Assembly: GCA_002499905.1 (NCBI GenBank)
Contig: DANP01000008.1
Span: forward strand, 14,065 to 66,258
Source: Methanolinea sp. UBA277
GTDB taxonomy: Archaea > Halobacteriota > Methanomicrobia > Methanomicrobiales > Methanospirillaceae
Direction of reading: 5' to 3'
DNA: 52,194 nt
Part shown: in pieces, positions 8,505-17,367 of the stretch
How positions within the stretch are numbered: the first letter of the stretch is position 1
Layout: every line of letters starts with the position of its first letter
Translations under genes and position numbers: made by a program
The notes under the pieces: generated by a model
What the model saw: only the letters and a program-made list of their open reading frames with translations
Databases searched by the model: none
Told to the model about the DNA's origin: nothing

Positions 8505-9806
8505 ATGGACTGGCTCCTGGTGCTGTTGCTCCTCATCGCAGTCTATGCCGTCATAGCGGCAGTGATCAGGCAGAAGGGAATATTCTCCGATCATATCGTC
8601 TTCTACGGCCCGATCATGGCCATAAAAAGCATGAAGGTCGGTTTCTTCGATCGGTTCAAACGGTTCTCCAGCTTCCTCCGCCTCTATGCGAGCTTCGGTG
8701 TGGTGATGGTAGTCATCATCTCTGTCGGGATGACGGTGCTCCTCTTCCTCTCCCTCCAGTACACGTTCGCAGTCCGCCCGCCGCCGACCGGCATCTACGC
8801 CCCCCAGAACATCCTCCTGATCCCCGGGCTCAACGAGTATATCCCCTCAACCATTGCCGTCTGGCTGGCATTCGTGATTACCATCGCCATCCACGAATTC
8901 GGCCACGGCATCCTCTCCCGTGTCGAGAACATCGCGGTAAAGAGCGTGGGGGCCCTGCTCCTGGTGGTTCCCATCGGGTTCTTCGTCGAGCCTGATGAGG
9001 AAGACCTCAACCGGACCAGGGGGATGCGGAAGATCAGGATGTTCGGGGCCGGCATCACCAACAACATCGTGGTAGGGGTTGTCTGCTTTCTGGTGATGAT
9101 CCTGCTCATGGGGCTGGTCGTACCGGTGGCCGGACCGGTAATCGGGGGCGTGTACCAGAACTTCTCGGCCGAGCAGGCAGGGGTTCCCCCCTACTCCGTA
9201 ATCCAGATGGTGAACGGCACAACCGTCCAGACTCCCGGCGAAGTCTCGACCATCCTGAATGCCACCCGGCCCGGCGACACCATCACCCTCACCGTGCTCA
9301 ATGAGGGGGTATTCAGAGACTATACCCTGACTCTGACGTCATGGCCGGAAGGTCTGCCTGCCCGCGAGTCAGGATTCATGGGCATCTCGTACTATGACGG
9401 GCAGCTGATCCTTGATACCATCGACGACAGCATCTCACCTGTCGGGTTTCTCCGGTTCCTGACCGTGCCCTTCGATATCACCGGATTCGGCAATCCGCTC
9501 CGCATCGTTGCCCTTGAGACCCCTGCACAGCAGTTCTACATCGTGCCCTTCGCCGGGTTCTGGGGGATCATCCACTTCCTCTTCTGGTGCGGCTGGATCA
9601 ACATCAGCGTGGGGATCTTCAATGCCATCCCCATGGTCCCCCTGGACGGGGGCTACATCCTGAAAGAGGGGGTCGAACGGGCCTTTGAACGACGGGGATG
9701 GCTGAGGTTCGCACCGGTGGTGACCACCGCTATCTCGACCCTCATGGTAGTTATCCTGCTCTCCCTGATCATGCTCCCGTACCTTTTCTCCCTGGTACCG
9801 GTCTGA
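8505..9806 (+). CDS. Site-2 protease family membrane metalloprotease (M50) with PDZ
   Basis: 433-residue integral membrane protease. Zinc-binding HEFGH is at residues 130-134 inside a membrane helix, and the second motif PLDGG is at 379-383. Between them a PDZ domain (about 200-290) follows the second membrane region. At least six hydrophobic segments are visible. Such enzymes cut membrane-spanning substrates, often anti-sigma-like or signalling proteins in bacteria; archaeal substrates are mostly unknown. It stands alone, with 218 featureless bases before it and a convergent-free 3' end. Confidence 0.92.
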   Translation: MDWLLVLLLLIAVYAVIAAVIRQKGIFSDHIVFYGPIMAIKSMKVGFFDRFKRFSSFLRLYASFGVVMVVIISVGMTVLLFLSLQYTFAVRPPPTGIYAPQNILLIPGLNEYIPSTIAVWLAFVITIAIHEFGHGILSRVENIAVKSVGALLLVVPIGFFVEPDEEDLNRTRGMRKIRMFGAGITNNIVVGVVCFLVMILLMGLVVPVAGPVIGGVYQNFSAEQAGVPPYSVIQMVNGTTVQTPGEVSTILNATRPGDTITLTVLNEGVFRDYTLTLTSWPEGLPARESGFMGISYYDGQLILDTIDDSISPVGFLRFLTVPFDITGFGNPLRIVALETPAQQFYIVPFAGFWGIIHFLFWCGWINISVGIFNAIPMVPLDGGYILKEGVERAFERRGWLRFAPVVTTAISTLMVVILLSLIMLPYLFSLVPV

Positions 9807-9895
9807 GGGGCCATACCCGGAGAACTCCTGGAAAACTGAAAAAAGACTATGGGGTATTGCCACCAATGCATATCTGATACGTGAAGGTCCTGCCC

Positions 9896-11107
9896 ATGAT
9901 GCTCTCTTCCTGCAAGAAAACGTATTCCACTGATACCCAACGCACCGTATCCCCTGAAGAGACCCTGTCACGGATTGAGAAACTCCTTCCTGCTGCCGGC
10001 ATCACCCGGGTGGCGGACATCACTGCACTTGACCGGATCGGCATACCGGTCTTCTCAAGTATCCGGCCAACAGCCGAGAACGGGGCCGTTTCGATCTATA
10101 ATGGAAAAGGAGCAACATCTGCAGAAGCCAGGGTTTCGGCAATCATGGAAGGTATCGAACGATACTCTGCCGAAGTGACCGGAGAACAGCTCCTGGTAGG
10201 CGGTTACAGTTCTTTATCGGATCATGGAACCGTCCTCGACCCTTCTGAACTCATCCTGCCGGCAGGGGCTGATCCGGAGAAGCCTATCCCCTGGGTACAG
10301 GGCTTTGACCTCATCTCTCAGGAAGAGATCCTCGTGCCGGCCTGTGCCGTCTACCATCCTCTCCCCCGGAGATACCTCCCGCTTTTCCGCACTACGACAA
10401 ACGGCCTCGCATCAGGCAATATGCAGGAGGAGGCCGTATTTCACGCACTCATGGAGGTCATCGAGCGGGATGCATGGTCGATCGCCGAAATGACCCGGAA
10501 TACCGGTCCTGCTGTATCCGGTATCGATGACCCGCTCGCCGCTGACCTCCTCACACGGTTCCGGGATGCGAAGGTGGAGGTGTTGATCAGGGATATCACC
10601 AGCGATATCGGCATCCCGACCATGGTAGCGATTTCCGATGATACCCTGCTCAAGGATGCAGCCCTTCTGACAACGGGCATTGGTACACACACCAGTGCAC
10701 GGATCGCAGTCCTGCGGGGGATCACCGAAGTGGCCCAGAGCCGCCTCACTCAGATCCATGGTGCGCGTGAGGACACTCCCCTGGCTGATGTGCGGAGAAA
10801 AATTGGCTATGAACGTACGAAGCGGATAAACCGCTTCTGGTTTGAGGCAACGGAGACGAAGGATTTTGCTGATATCAGGTCCTATGACAGCGGGGATTTC
10901 CTTGATGACATAACCTTCACCCTGCAGAGACTCCAGGATGCAGGACTTTCCCGGGTGATTGTGGTCGACCTCACCCGCCCGGAAATTGGTGTGCCGGTCG
11001 TACGCGTCATCGTCCCGGGACTCGAGGTCGCGGCCATGGATCAGGAGCGGATAGGACAGAGGTGCCATGAGGCACGAAATCGTCGTATTTCTCGGCCCAA
11101 GCCTTGA
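9896..11107 (+). CDS. ycaO: YcaO-type McrA-glycine thioamidation protein
   Basis: 403 residues from this start. YcaO enzymes use ATP to activate a peptide amide. In methanogens the one paired with TfuA converts a glycine of McrA, the methyl-coenzyme M reductase alpha subunit, to thioglycine (established). Conserved blocks seen: RVADITALDRIGIPVF, SIRPTAENG, SAEARVSAIMEGIERYSAE (ATP-binding acids) and HALMEVIERDAW. A GTG at 9881 would add five residues; the ATG at 9896 sits about 28 bases after an AT-rich GCATATCTGA, suggesting a leaderless start. The 3' end overlaps tfuA by 41 bases. Confidence 0.95.
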   Translation: MMLSSCKKTYSTDTQRTVSPEETLSRIEKLLPAAGITRVADITALDRIGIPVFSSIRPTAENGAVSIYNGKGATSAEARVSAIMEGIERYSAEVTGEQLLVGGYSSLSDHGTVLDPSELILPAGADPEKPIPWVQGFDLISQEEILVPACAVYHPLPRRYLPLFRTTTNGLASGNMQEEAVFHALMEVIERDAWSIAEMTRNTGPAVSGIDDPLAADLLTRFRDAKVEVLIRDITSDIGIPTMVAISDDTLLKDAALLTTGIGTHTSARIAVLRGITEVAQSRLTQIHGAREDTPLADVRRKIGYERTKRINRFWFEATETKDFADIRSYDSGDFLDDITFTLQRLQDAGLSRVIVVDLTRPEIGVPVVRVIVPGLEVAAMDQERIGQRCHEARNRRISRPKP

Positions 11108-11732
11108 ACGCTCCGCCGCTGAGCAACTGCTCACGGCCAGGTACGCTCCTCCGGCAAAGCGGGGGGATATCGCACAAGCGGTTGCCGGCGGAGCCAGGAT
11201 CATTACCCTGATAGACGGGGTCTTTTTCCAGAACGACGCCGTCGGCCACCGGGAGATCCTGTCCGCCCTGAAATCGGGTGTCCGGGTGATCGGTGCGTCC
11301 AGCATGGGAGCGCTCCGGGCCGCAGAGCTCCACACCCTCGGTATGGAGGGGATCGGGCTGATCTACCAGTTGTACCGGGACGGCGTGCTCATATCGGATG
11401 ATGAAGTCGCCCTGGTGTATGATCCCGAGAGCTACGCACCCCTCTCCGAGCCCCTGATCAACATCCGCTGCACGCTGAAGAGAGCCGTGGAGTCAGGAAT
11501 GCTTGGGAAAGAGACAGCAGGCATACTCAAAGAAATTGCCATCTCCTGCTACTTCCCGGACCGGACCTGGGATACCCTCTATGAATCGGCCATATCGCTG
11601 ATTCCGGCCCCGGACCTCGAACGCTTTATGGTCTTTGTACGGGAGAATGCCGTAGACCAGAAGAAGATGGATGCGATTGCGGCATTGACCCGGACCAGCG
11701 CACTCGCGAAAGAACTGGGAATTTTCCGGTAA
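11067..11732 (+). CDS. tfuA: TfuA-related McrA-glycine thioamidation protein
   Basis: 221 residues of the TfuA family. It acts with YcaO in thioamide formation on McrA, probably helping deliver sulfide. Typical blocks seen: VVFLGPSL at the start, IDGVFFQNDAVGHREIL, and GASSMGALRAAEL. The start lies 41 bases inside ycaO, an unusually long overlap that indicates tight coupling. No mcr genes are in the window, so the modification pair is separate from its substrate operon. Confidence 0.94.
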   Translation: MRHEIVVFLGPSLERSAAEQLLTARYAPPAKRGDIAQAVAGGARIITLIDGVFFQNDAVGHREILSALKSGVRVIGASSMGALRAAELHTLGMEGIGLIYQLYRDGVLISDDEVALVYDPESYAPLSEPLINIRCTLKRAVESGMLGKETAGILKEIAISCYFPDRTWDTLYESAISLIPAPDLERFMVFVRENAVDQKKMDAIAALTRTSALAKELGIFR

Positions 11733-11744
11733 AAAGAGAAGCTT

Positions 11745-12041
11745 TTTTTTCCCGAATCTTCCCGATCTCCTCGATAAGTTCTTCGGTGGTCCGCCGCTTC
11801 GCCTTCCCGGTATCCTTAGTTCATCGACGGAGATCCCTGTGGCGATCTTCGTGTCCATCTCTTTGAAGATGGCCCGCACCTCCTCGAAGGTCGGGACGGT
11901 GCCGAGGATGCCTTCCGAAGGATGCTCTCCTTCTGCGGCCTCCGCCAGGACTTCTTCCTCTGCCCCGATGAACTTTGCCGGCCTGCCGGATCAGGCCTGA
12001 CACCTCGAAGGGGAAGATGATATTCGGGCGGCGGGAAACAT
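11745..12041 (-). pseudogene. Decayed gene, at least two frameshifts
   Basis: The minus strand holds three protein-like pieces in different frames that read as one protein. First: NIIFPFEVSGLIRQAGK. After an extra base near 11973: FIGAEEEVLAEAAEGEHP, continuing through TFEEVRAIFKEMDTKIATG to SVDEL. After a second shift near 11815-11818: KDTGKAKRRTTEELIEEIG, then KIREKK. Charged, helix-rich composition and codon use match coding DNA. A TATA-like sequence lies 28 bases before an ATG at 12041, which itself is out of frame with the first piece, so a third indel is possible. The family is not recognised. Confidence 0.65.
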
Positions 12042-12063
12042 GGTGGGGAGAATCTGTTCGCTA

Positions 12064-12073
12064 CATATATATG
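12064..12073. promoter_or_regulatory. Palindromic TATA box between divergent genes
   Basis: CATATATATG is its own reverse complement. Its centre is about 30 bases from the plus-strand Yip1-type start (12099) and about 28 from the minus-strand ATG of the decayed gene (12041). It may serve or have served both directions. Confidence 0.55.
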
Positions 12074-12098
12074 AACAAACCACGCTATTTTTGATGCA

Positions 12099-12686
12099 AT
12101 GCCGTTCACAATCCCTGATAAAATGCGGGGATTCCTCTTCAACCCCTCAGAATCGTTCTGGAAGGTTGCAGAGGAGGATATCAGGGACACCCTCCTCTAT
12201 TTTTTCATCATCGCCGTAATCTATACGGTTCTTGCGACAGTTATGACCGCAATGGAGGTATCCAATCACCCGTTCCTTGCCCTGTTCGGATTCGGGTTCG
12301 GATTCGATCTCATTATCCTGAAGTTTCTGGTCGTGGGGGTCTTCTCCTGGCTCCTGGCCCTCGTATACTCGCTCCTTCTCCACTTCTGGGTCTGGCTGAT
12401 CGGCGGCAGGAAAGGGATCTATCAGACCGTGCGGTCGGTCCTCTACAGCCTGACAGCCCTGATGCTGATCGGGTGGATTCCTGATATCGGGCCACCGGTC
12501 GGGCTCCTCTGGTCCGTAGTGGTGGGCATCCTCGGTGTTGAAGAACTCCACCAGCTCCCGCGGTGGCGGGCCGCCGGTGCCGTTATCCTTGCAATCCTTA
12601 CCGCCCTGATCGTACTCCCGGCACTCTTCTGGCCCCTGTTCATGGAGGTCATCATGACCGGGCCGCCGCTGATCGGGCCGTACTAG
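12099..12686 (+). CDS. Yip1-family integral membrane protein
   Basis: 195 residues with about five hydrophobic segments and a soluble N-terminal stretch (MRGFLFNPSESFWKVAEEDI) typical of archaeal YIP1 proteins. Function is unknown; eukaryotic Yip1 proteins act in membrane trafficking. It resembles the protein at 30720-31322, sharing the FL-P-E-F-KV opening, a WLIGGRKG/YILGGRKG loop and a LIGWIP motif, so the two are paralogs. The start follows a TATA box by 30 bases, probably leaderless. Confidence 0.85.
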   Translation: MPFTIPDKMRGFLFNPSESFWKVAEEDIRDTLLYFFIIAVIYTVLATVMTAMEVSNHPFLALFGFGFGFDLIILKFLVVGVFSWLLALVYSLLLHFWVWLIGGRKGIYQTVRSVLYSLTALMLIGWIPDIGPPVGLLWSVVVGILGVEELHQLPRWRAAGAVILAILTALIVLPALFWPLFMEVIMTGPPLIGPY

Positions 12687-12730
12687 GTTACCACTTCGGG
12701 CGGGTGTGGCCAGGCCGGTAGAAGAACGAA

Positions 12731-13594
12731 TTACCGGTTGTCGTCCCGGAGCATGGCCACCTTCGAGCCCCTCGGAACCCCGACGTCCTCTGCAATCGGT
12801 TCACACTTCACGGCCATCAGGAAGGCGACGGGAGGCAGTCCGGAATATTCTGAGAGAGATTCGTAGTTGGCCATGCCTTTGGCAATGATCAGGGTGCAGT
12901 CATCCACCGCTGCCGAGAGCTCCTCCGGCATGCAGTCAAGCCGCACGCCCAGTTCGCACCCGCACCCGGTAGTGGTGATGGTCCGGACAAAGCGGTCGAG
13001 GCGGAGTGCCCGGGCCTCCTCGAGCGTGGCATCATTCAGGATGGGGGCATCCCGCACCGCGAGGGTGATCGACGAACCCATCCGGGAGAGCTCTTCGAGG
13101 AGGAGGCGATCAAAGACGATCTCCCCGCAGTTATCGGTGAAGTAAACCACCCGGGAGACGAGTTCGCTGATACGCCCGGTATCATCGATGGCCAGGCCGG
13201 CATCGAACTCCTTCCTGAAGTACGAGAGGAAGTCGCCGGTGACGGTGTGACCCTTCACTCCGTAGTCGTAGGTATTGCCAATGACAGAAGCGAGCACGAA
13301 GTCCCTGAATCCGGAGAGCTCTCCGCGGACCTTCCGGCATACCGCGATGGCTTCCCGGTTGCTCTCCTCTTTCAGTGAGGCAAAGGGGTCGGGCGAATCC
13401 AGCAGCGCATATGCCTGCCGGTGCATGGCGCTCGCGATTTGGGGGTGGAGGAGGGGTGCGTCCCGGAGCTCTTCGAGGAGGGCGGCACAGGTCTCCCTGA
13501 CCTCACGGGTTTTCTCCTCGCCGGCACCGCAGAGCCGGCACTCGAGACTGACCCGGGAGAGGAGACAGTCAAAACAGCGGTCATCAAACTTCAT
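12731..13594 (-). CDS. ARMT1/DUF89-like damage-control phosphatase
   Basis: 287 residues of the DUF89 family. Family members are metal-dependent phosphatases thought to remove damaged or overflow sugar phosphates and nucleotides. Seen: N-terminal cysteine pairs (CFDCLL, CRLCG) and core motifs YFTDNCGEIVFDRLL, VRDAPILNDAT and LIIAKGMANYE, the last holding metal-binding acids. A GTG at 13603 gives three more residues, but GAGGT is better spaced for the ATG at 13594. The substrate here cannot be told. Confidence 0.88.
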   Translation of the reverse strand: MKFDDRCFDCLLSRVSLECRLCGAGEEKTREVRETCAALLEELRDAPLLHPQIASAMHRQAYALLDSPDPFASLKEESNREAIAVCRKVRGELSGFRDFVLASVIGNTYDYGVKGHTVTGDFLSYFRKEFDAGLAIDDTGRISELVSRVVYFTDNCGEIVFDRLLLEELSRMGSSITLAVRDAPILNDATLEEARALRLDRFVRTITTTGCGCELGVRLDCMPEELSAAVDDCTLIIAKGMANYESLSEYSGLPPVAFLMAVKCEPIAEDVGVPRGSKVAMLRDDNR

Positions 13595-13646
13595 CTGCAG
13601 CACCGACCTCTCTTCACAAAAATTACCACGTGAAAAGGTTCTGAAA

Positions 13647-13720
13647 TGGGGCCACCGCGATTTGAACGCAGGTCAGAAGACCCCCAGTCTCCTAGGATGG
13701 CCAGGCTACCCTATGGCCCC
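13647..13720 (-). tRNA. tRNA-Pro (anticodon GGG)
   Basis: The minus strand folds as a cloverleaf. Acceptor GGGGCCA pairs with TGGCCCC, then discriminator A. Anticodon stem GGAGA/TCTTC carries loop CTGGGGG, so the anticodon is GGG. T arm CTGCG-TTCAAAT-CGCGG. CCA is not encoded. An AT-rich TTAGATATG about 30 bases upstream (13745-13755) is the likely promoter. No intron is visible. Confidence 0.93.
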
Positions 13721-13838
13721 GCTCTTATCGTATAGGAGAGGATCCCATATCTAATTTCTCTTTATGTTCCCGGTTTTCCGAAGAGCGGGAGAACCTGCGG
13801 TGGAGTCAGGGCCCCTGCACCGGATAAAAACGAGGGGG

Positions 13839-14027
13839 TTATTCTTTCTCGATGATAACACGGATCCGGTCACCGGCCTTGAGGCCGTGGCCCTTGGGGA
13901 TGTCGATGTTAAACCACAGGCAGGACGGATCGTCCTGGGTTTTGTCCTGGGACATCAGGCAGTCTTTATGCTCGTTGATGACGGCCACGAATTCGATGGC
14001 CGATTCGATCTCCATAATTTTTGCCAT
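13839..14027 (-). CDS. Small conserved-looking hypothetical protein
   Basis: 62 residues: MAKIMEIESAIEFVAVINEH, then a C-terminal LKAGDRIRVIIEKE that resembles a small beta-barrel ending. No cysteines beyond two isolated ones, and no membrane segment. GGAGA lies about 10 bases before the ATG. It follows the HTH protein at 14050-14298 by 22 bases on the same strand, so they probably form an operon. Function unknown. Confidence 0.7.
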   Translation of the reverse strand: MAKIMEIESAIEFVAVINEHKDCLMSQDKTQDDPSCLWFNIDIPKGHGLKAGDRIRVIIEKE

Positions 14028-14049
14028 AAAAAAGGGAAATCTCCTTGGT

Positions 14050-14298
14050 TTACACGGCCCGGGATGTTACCATCCAGGTCGTGCTGTTTGAATAGCTCCA
14101 CTTGATGATCGCCAGTTCCTGGCAGATCTCGGAGAGGATGGCCATGTTGGTCCCCACCTCCTTCGCTGAAAGCCCAAGCTCCTTTGCAATGTACTTGGAC
14201 TTGAAATAGTGCTTTCCTTTCGAGAGGCCACCCACAAGGTACTGGACAATCCTGTGCTGGGTTTCATTGTACCGGTCTCGAATCTTTCCCGATGACAT
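14050..14298 (-). CDS. Small winged-helix DNA-binding protein
   Basis: 82 residues. The middle (YFKSKYIAKELGLSAKEVGT) is a clear helix-turn-helix with a following wing-like NMAILSEICQELAIIKWS. Similar short proteins occur widely in euryarchaea (DUF7123-like, from memory). It is a likely transcription factor and leads a two-gene operon. The TATA-like ATATTTATAG at about 14340-14350 is its probable promoter. Confidence 0.78.
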   Translation of the reverse strand: MSSGKIRDRYNETQHRIVQYLVGGLSKGKHYFKSKYIAKELGLSAKEVGTNMAILSEICQELAIIKWSYSNSTTWMVTSRAV

Positions 14299-14488
14299 TA
14301 TTGTATCGCCTCAGCAGTGTGAGATGTAATTGTCATTCTTATCTATAAATATCTATCTGTCTTGAGTGACAGTAAGAAAGCATTTAAATAAGTTCTTTTC
14401 CGGAAAAAAACCAAATAACTGCGAATTTCTTCGCACTTACCAAAAGGTTCTATACTTCCACCAAAAGGTTAAAGGGTATATTCTGATT

Positions 14489-16330
14489 TCAGACCCCGGC
14501 CTGGACACGGGAGATCTTCTCGATCAACCCCTGCAGGACCTGTTCCCGCATTCCTTCCACAAACTTGATGCTCCCGACCACCAGGTGTCCTCCACCGCTG
14601 ATCCCGCCACCGGGGATCTCTTCCCGGAGCTCGCGAACCATCTTCGGGATGTTCATCATCACCCCTTTCGAACGGAGCACGGCGAAGTCAGGGCCAAACC
14701 CGATGGTGACTACAGGAGAGCCGGCGTGCTTCTGGCAGAGGCGATCGTGCACCTCGCCCGAGGTCTTGCCCGGCGGGGGGAAGGTGAACTTGTGGGCATG
14801 GATCTCCACATCGAGCAGGAAGAGCTCGGCCCCGTTGGCGAGCGTCTGGTGGCGCACGTGGGGCATCGAGGCGTTCATCTGATCCTCGATGGCGGCATTG
14901 GCTCCCTCAACGAGAAGGGCGACCAGATTCCTGTGTCGTTCCGCATTGCCGGTCAGGTTCAGGATGTCCTTGACGATCTCGCGGCCGTCATTGAACCGGA
15001 GCCAGAACTGCTCATAGTCGAGGGCAAGGGCGATGTCCTTGCAGTCCTGGTCAGAGTAGCGGTCGCGCACAAGGTCATGGTAGAGCCTGCGCTCGGGTGC
15101 CTCGCTCCGGTCGCCTGCTCCTGCAATGGCGGGGAGATGCCTGATGTACTCCTCGACGGCCGGGTTGATGAGCCGGGCAACCTCGGTTCCGAGCATCCCT
15201 GCGGTAATCCCGAAATCGCCGCCGACATGATACGGATTTACGTGCCCGGCGAGGTACTGGTCAACGATCCCGTCCGGGTGGTGGTGGTCGACCACGACGA
15301 GGGGGATCTCGTAGATCTGCGCCACCTTGAGGGACGGGAGGTCTTCTTCGGTCGACCCGTTGTCGGTCAGCATGACCAGGGGGAGCTTCTGGCCGAACCG
15401 GGCATGGTCTTTCAGGGCAAAATCAAGGTCGCGGGTAATGTCCTCTATCTCGTAGAACGGGGCCTTTGAGGGCGCACGCTTGAAGAGGAAGTAATCGGAG
15501 TCGAAATCCCCTCCCGATTCCCTGATGAGCGAGGTCACTGCCTGCTCGATGGCCACCGCGGAACAGATGCCATCGGCATCTGCATGGTGGCGGAGGATGA
15601 TCGGCTGGGCAGTGAAGACCGACCGGCGGATGATCTTGGCGACTTTCCTCATCTGCGGCCGGAGTTTTTCAAGGACTTCGCTCGGGATGAGGAGGGGGAT
15701 GTCCGGTGGCTCCGACCGCTGTTCAAGGGCCTGCTCGATCCGTTCCTTGACCTGCTCTTCGTCCTCGCCGGTGAGGATAGCCAGCGATTCGACCTCAATC
15801 TGGAGCTGGTTGTTCCGGACCATCACCTCGCCCACGATCCGGACGATATCCCCGAGTTCAGCTTCAGGGTAGGCACGGACCCCGGCCTCGAGGAATGCCG
15901 CCGCGTTCTCGGTCCCTGATTCATCGACGATGGTGAAGATGGTCGGGCCGCTTGTCTGTTTGATCTGGGCAATCTCTCCCTCGATCTTGACCGTCCGTCC
16001 CACCTTGGTGCCGAGTTCCGCAAGCCGTACGGCCGTCGATTTCCGCTCCACCATCTCCACCGTATAGACCGGGTACGTCACCTCCTCGAGGTCGATATTT
16101 CCGTTCTCTCTGATGTTCCGTACCTTCACCAGGATGGTCTCGCGTTCCTTGTGCTGGGTCTTGATATTGCTCTTATGGACCAGCCCCTTCACCCGGTCGT
16201 TCAACTGGACGAAGGTGCCGAAATTGGCAAATCCCTGCACGCGGCCGATATAGACTTTACCCTGTTCGACATTTCCAAGGTCGCAGCCCGGCCCCATGCG
16301 GTACACCGTTACGTCATCTGGATTATCCAT
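14489..16330 (-). CDS. RecJ-like DHH-family nuclease with S1 and OB domains
   Basis: 613 residues. Order: N-terminal S1 RNA/DNA-binding domain (about 18-85), an OB-fold region (about 110-200), then a DHH phosphoesterase core with DADGICSA near 250 and the signature DHHHPDG near 347-353, and a C-terminal DHHA1 domain with GGGISGGGH. This is the archaeal RecJ/GAN-type layout. Those proteins act as exonucleases in replication and repair, some tied to the CMG helicase through GINS, others act on RNA. The start follows an AT-rich box at about 16367-16378. Confidence 0.9.
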   Translation of the reverse strand: MDNPDDVTVYRMGPGCDLGNVEQGKVYIGRVQGFANFGTFVQLNDRVKGLVHKSNIKTQHKERETILVKVRNIRENGNIDLEEVTYPVYTVEMVERKSTAVRLAELGTKVGRTVKIEGEIAQIKQTSGPTIFTIVDESGTENAAAFLEAGVRAYPEAELGDIVRIVGEVMVRNNQLQIEVESLAILTGEDEEQVKERIEQALEQRSEPPDIPLLIPSEVLEKLRPQMRKVAKIIRRSVFTAQPIILRHHADADGICSAVAIEQAVTSLIRESGGDFDSDYFLFKRAPSKAPFYEIEDITRDLDFALKDHARFGQKLPLVMLTDNGSTEEDLPSLKVAQIYEIPLVVVDHHHPDGIVDQYLAGHVNPYHVGGDFGITAGMLGTEVARLINPAVEEYIRHLPAIAGAGDRSEAPERRLYHDLVRDRYSDQDCKDIALALDYEQFWLRFNDGREIVKDILNLTGNAERHRNLVALLVEGANAAIEDQMNASMPHVRHQTLANGAELFLLDVEIHAHKFTFPPPGKTSGEVHDRLCQKHAGSPVVTIGFGPDFAVLRSKGVMMNIPKMVRELREEIPGGGISGGGHLVVGSIKFVEGMREQVLQGLIEKISRVQAGV

Positions 16331-16425
16331 GCGTTCACCGATATTTTTTCCACTACGTTATCGCGGTTATACATACCCATGCGCGTGCGTCTCATATCAT
16401 TGTATGGAAAATGACTCCCCGGGAA

Positions 16426-17367
16426 TCAGTCTTCCCGAAAGGGCAACTCCAGGACATCGAGATCTGATGGAGCAAGCACGGTTCCTGAAAACACCCTTGA
16501 TGCGTCCTTCAGGTGCCCGGCAGTCGATATGTACCGCGAACTGATGTGGACGAGGGCAAGCGTGCGGGCATTGAGGGCCCGGGCTGCCTCGCCCGCTTCT
16601 CCTGCGGTGGCATGGTAGACCTCCCGTGCCCGTTCGATCTCCTGGTCATCGTAGGTTGCATCGTGGATGAGGAGGTCAGGGTTGCTGCACAGGTCGAGGA
16701 GAGTGCGGTGGATCGGCCGGGTATCCCCGGTATAGATGATCGACCTCCCCGGCCGGGGCGGTCCCATGACATCCCCGGGTGTGATGTGGACGTCCTCGCC
16801 GTCCCGTGCGATGCACACCGTCTCTCCCCGCTGAAGCCTCCCGAAGAGCGGTCCCGGCGGAACACCGAGCCGGATCGCCTCTTCCCGGTTGAACCGCCCC
16901 GGCCGCCCGTCCTCCTCGAGTATGTACCCCATGCTCTCCATCCCGTGGTCGGTGGCAAAGGCCTTCACCCGGTACCCGGTGAACCGGATCTCGGACCCGT
17001 GCGACATCTGGACCGATGATATCGGGAACCTGAGATTGAAGCGGGAGAGCGACCGGATTGCTGATGCCGCTTCATGGATCCATGCCGGCCCGTACACCGG
17101 CAAGGGATCTGTCCGCCCGATGAAGGAGAGGGTCTGGACGAGGCCGGCGATACCCAGGAAATGGTCGGCATGCCAGTGGGTGATGAAGATAGCATCCACG
17201 GTGAAACCGGTCCTGGCCCGCATCATCTGCTGCTGGGCTCCCTCCCCGCAGTCGAACAGGAGCGTGTCGGACCCGCGCCGGACCATGATGCAGGGCGGGT
17301 TTCTCATCGGGGTCGGGAGCGCTCCGGCAGTCCCGAGGAAGAAGACGTGCAGGGTCTCCCCGCTCAT
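16426..17367 (-). CDS. rnz: Ribonuclease Z
   Basis: 313 residues, normal for archaeal tRNase Z, which removes the 3' trailer of tRNA precursors. The metallo-beta-lactamase motif HWHADH is at residues 64-69; later DATYDDQ and HISSRY supply more metal ligands. The ATG at 17367 overlaps the upstream stop as ATGA and has GGGGG just before it; the longer GTG start at 17376 is less likely. Neither tRNA gene in the window encodes CCA, which fits the need for this enzyme. Confidence 0.95.
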   Translation of the reverse strand: MSGETLHVFFLGTAGALPTPMRNPPCIMVRRGSDTLLFDCGEGAQQQMMRARTGFTVDAIFITHWHADHFLGIAGLVQTLSFIGRTDPLPVYGPAWIHEAASAIRSLSRFNLRFPISSVQMSHGSEIRFTGYRVKAFATDHGMESMGYILEEDGRPGRFNREEAIRLGVPPGPLFGRLQRGETVCIARDGEDVHITPGDVMGPPRPGRSIIYTGDTRPIHRTLLDLCSNPDLLIHDATYDDQEIERAREVYHATAGEAGEAARALNARTLALVHISSRYISTAGHLKDASRVFSGTVLAPSDLDVLELPFRED

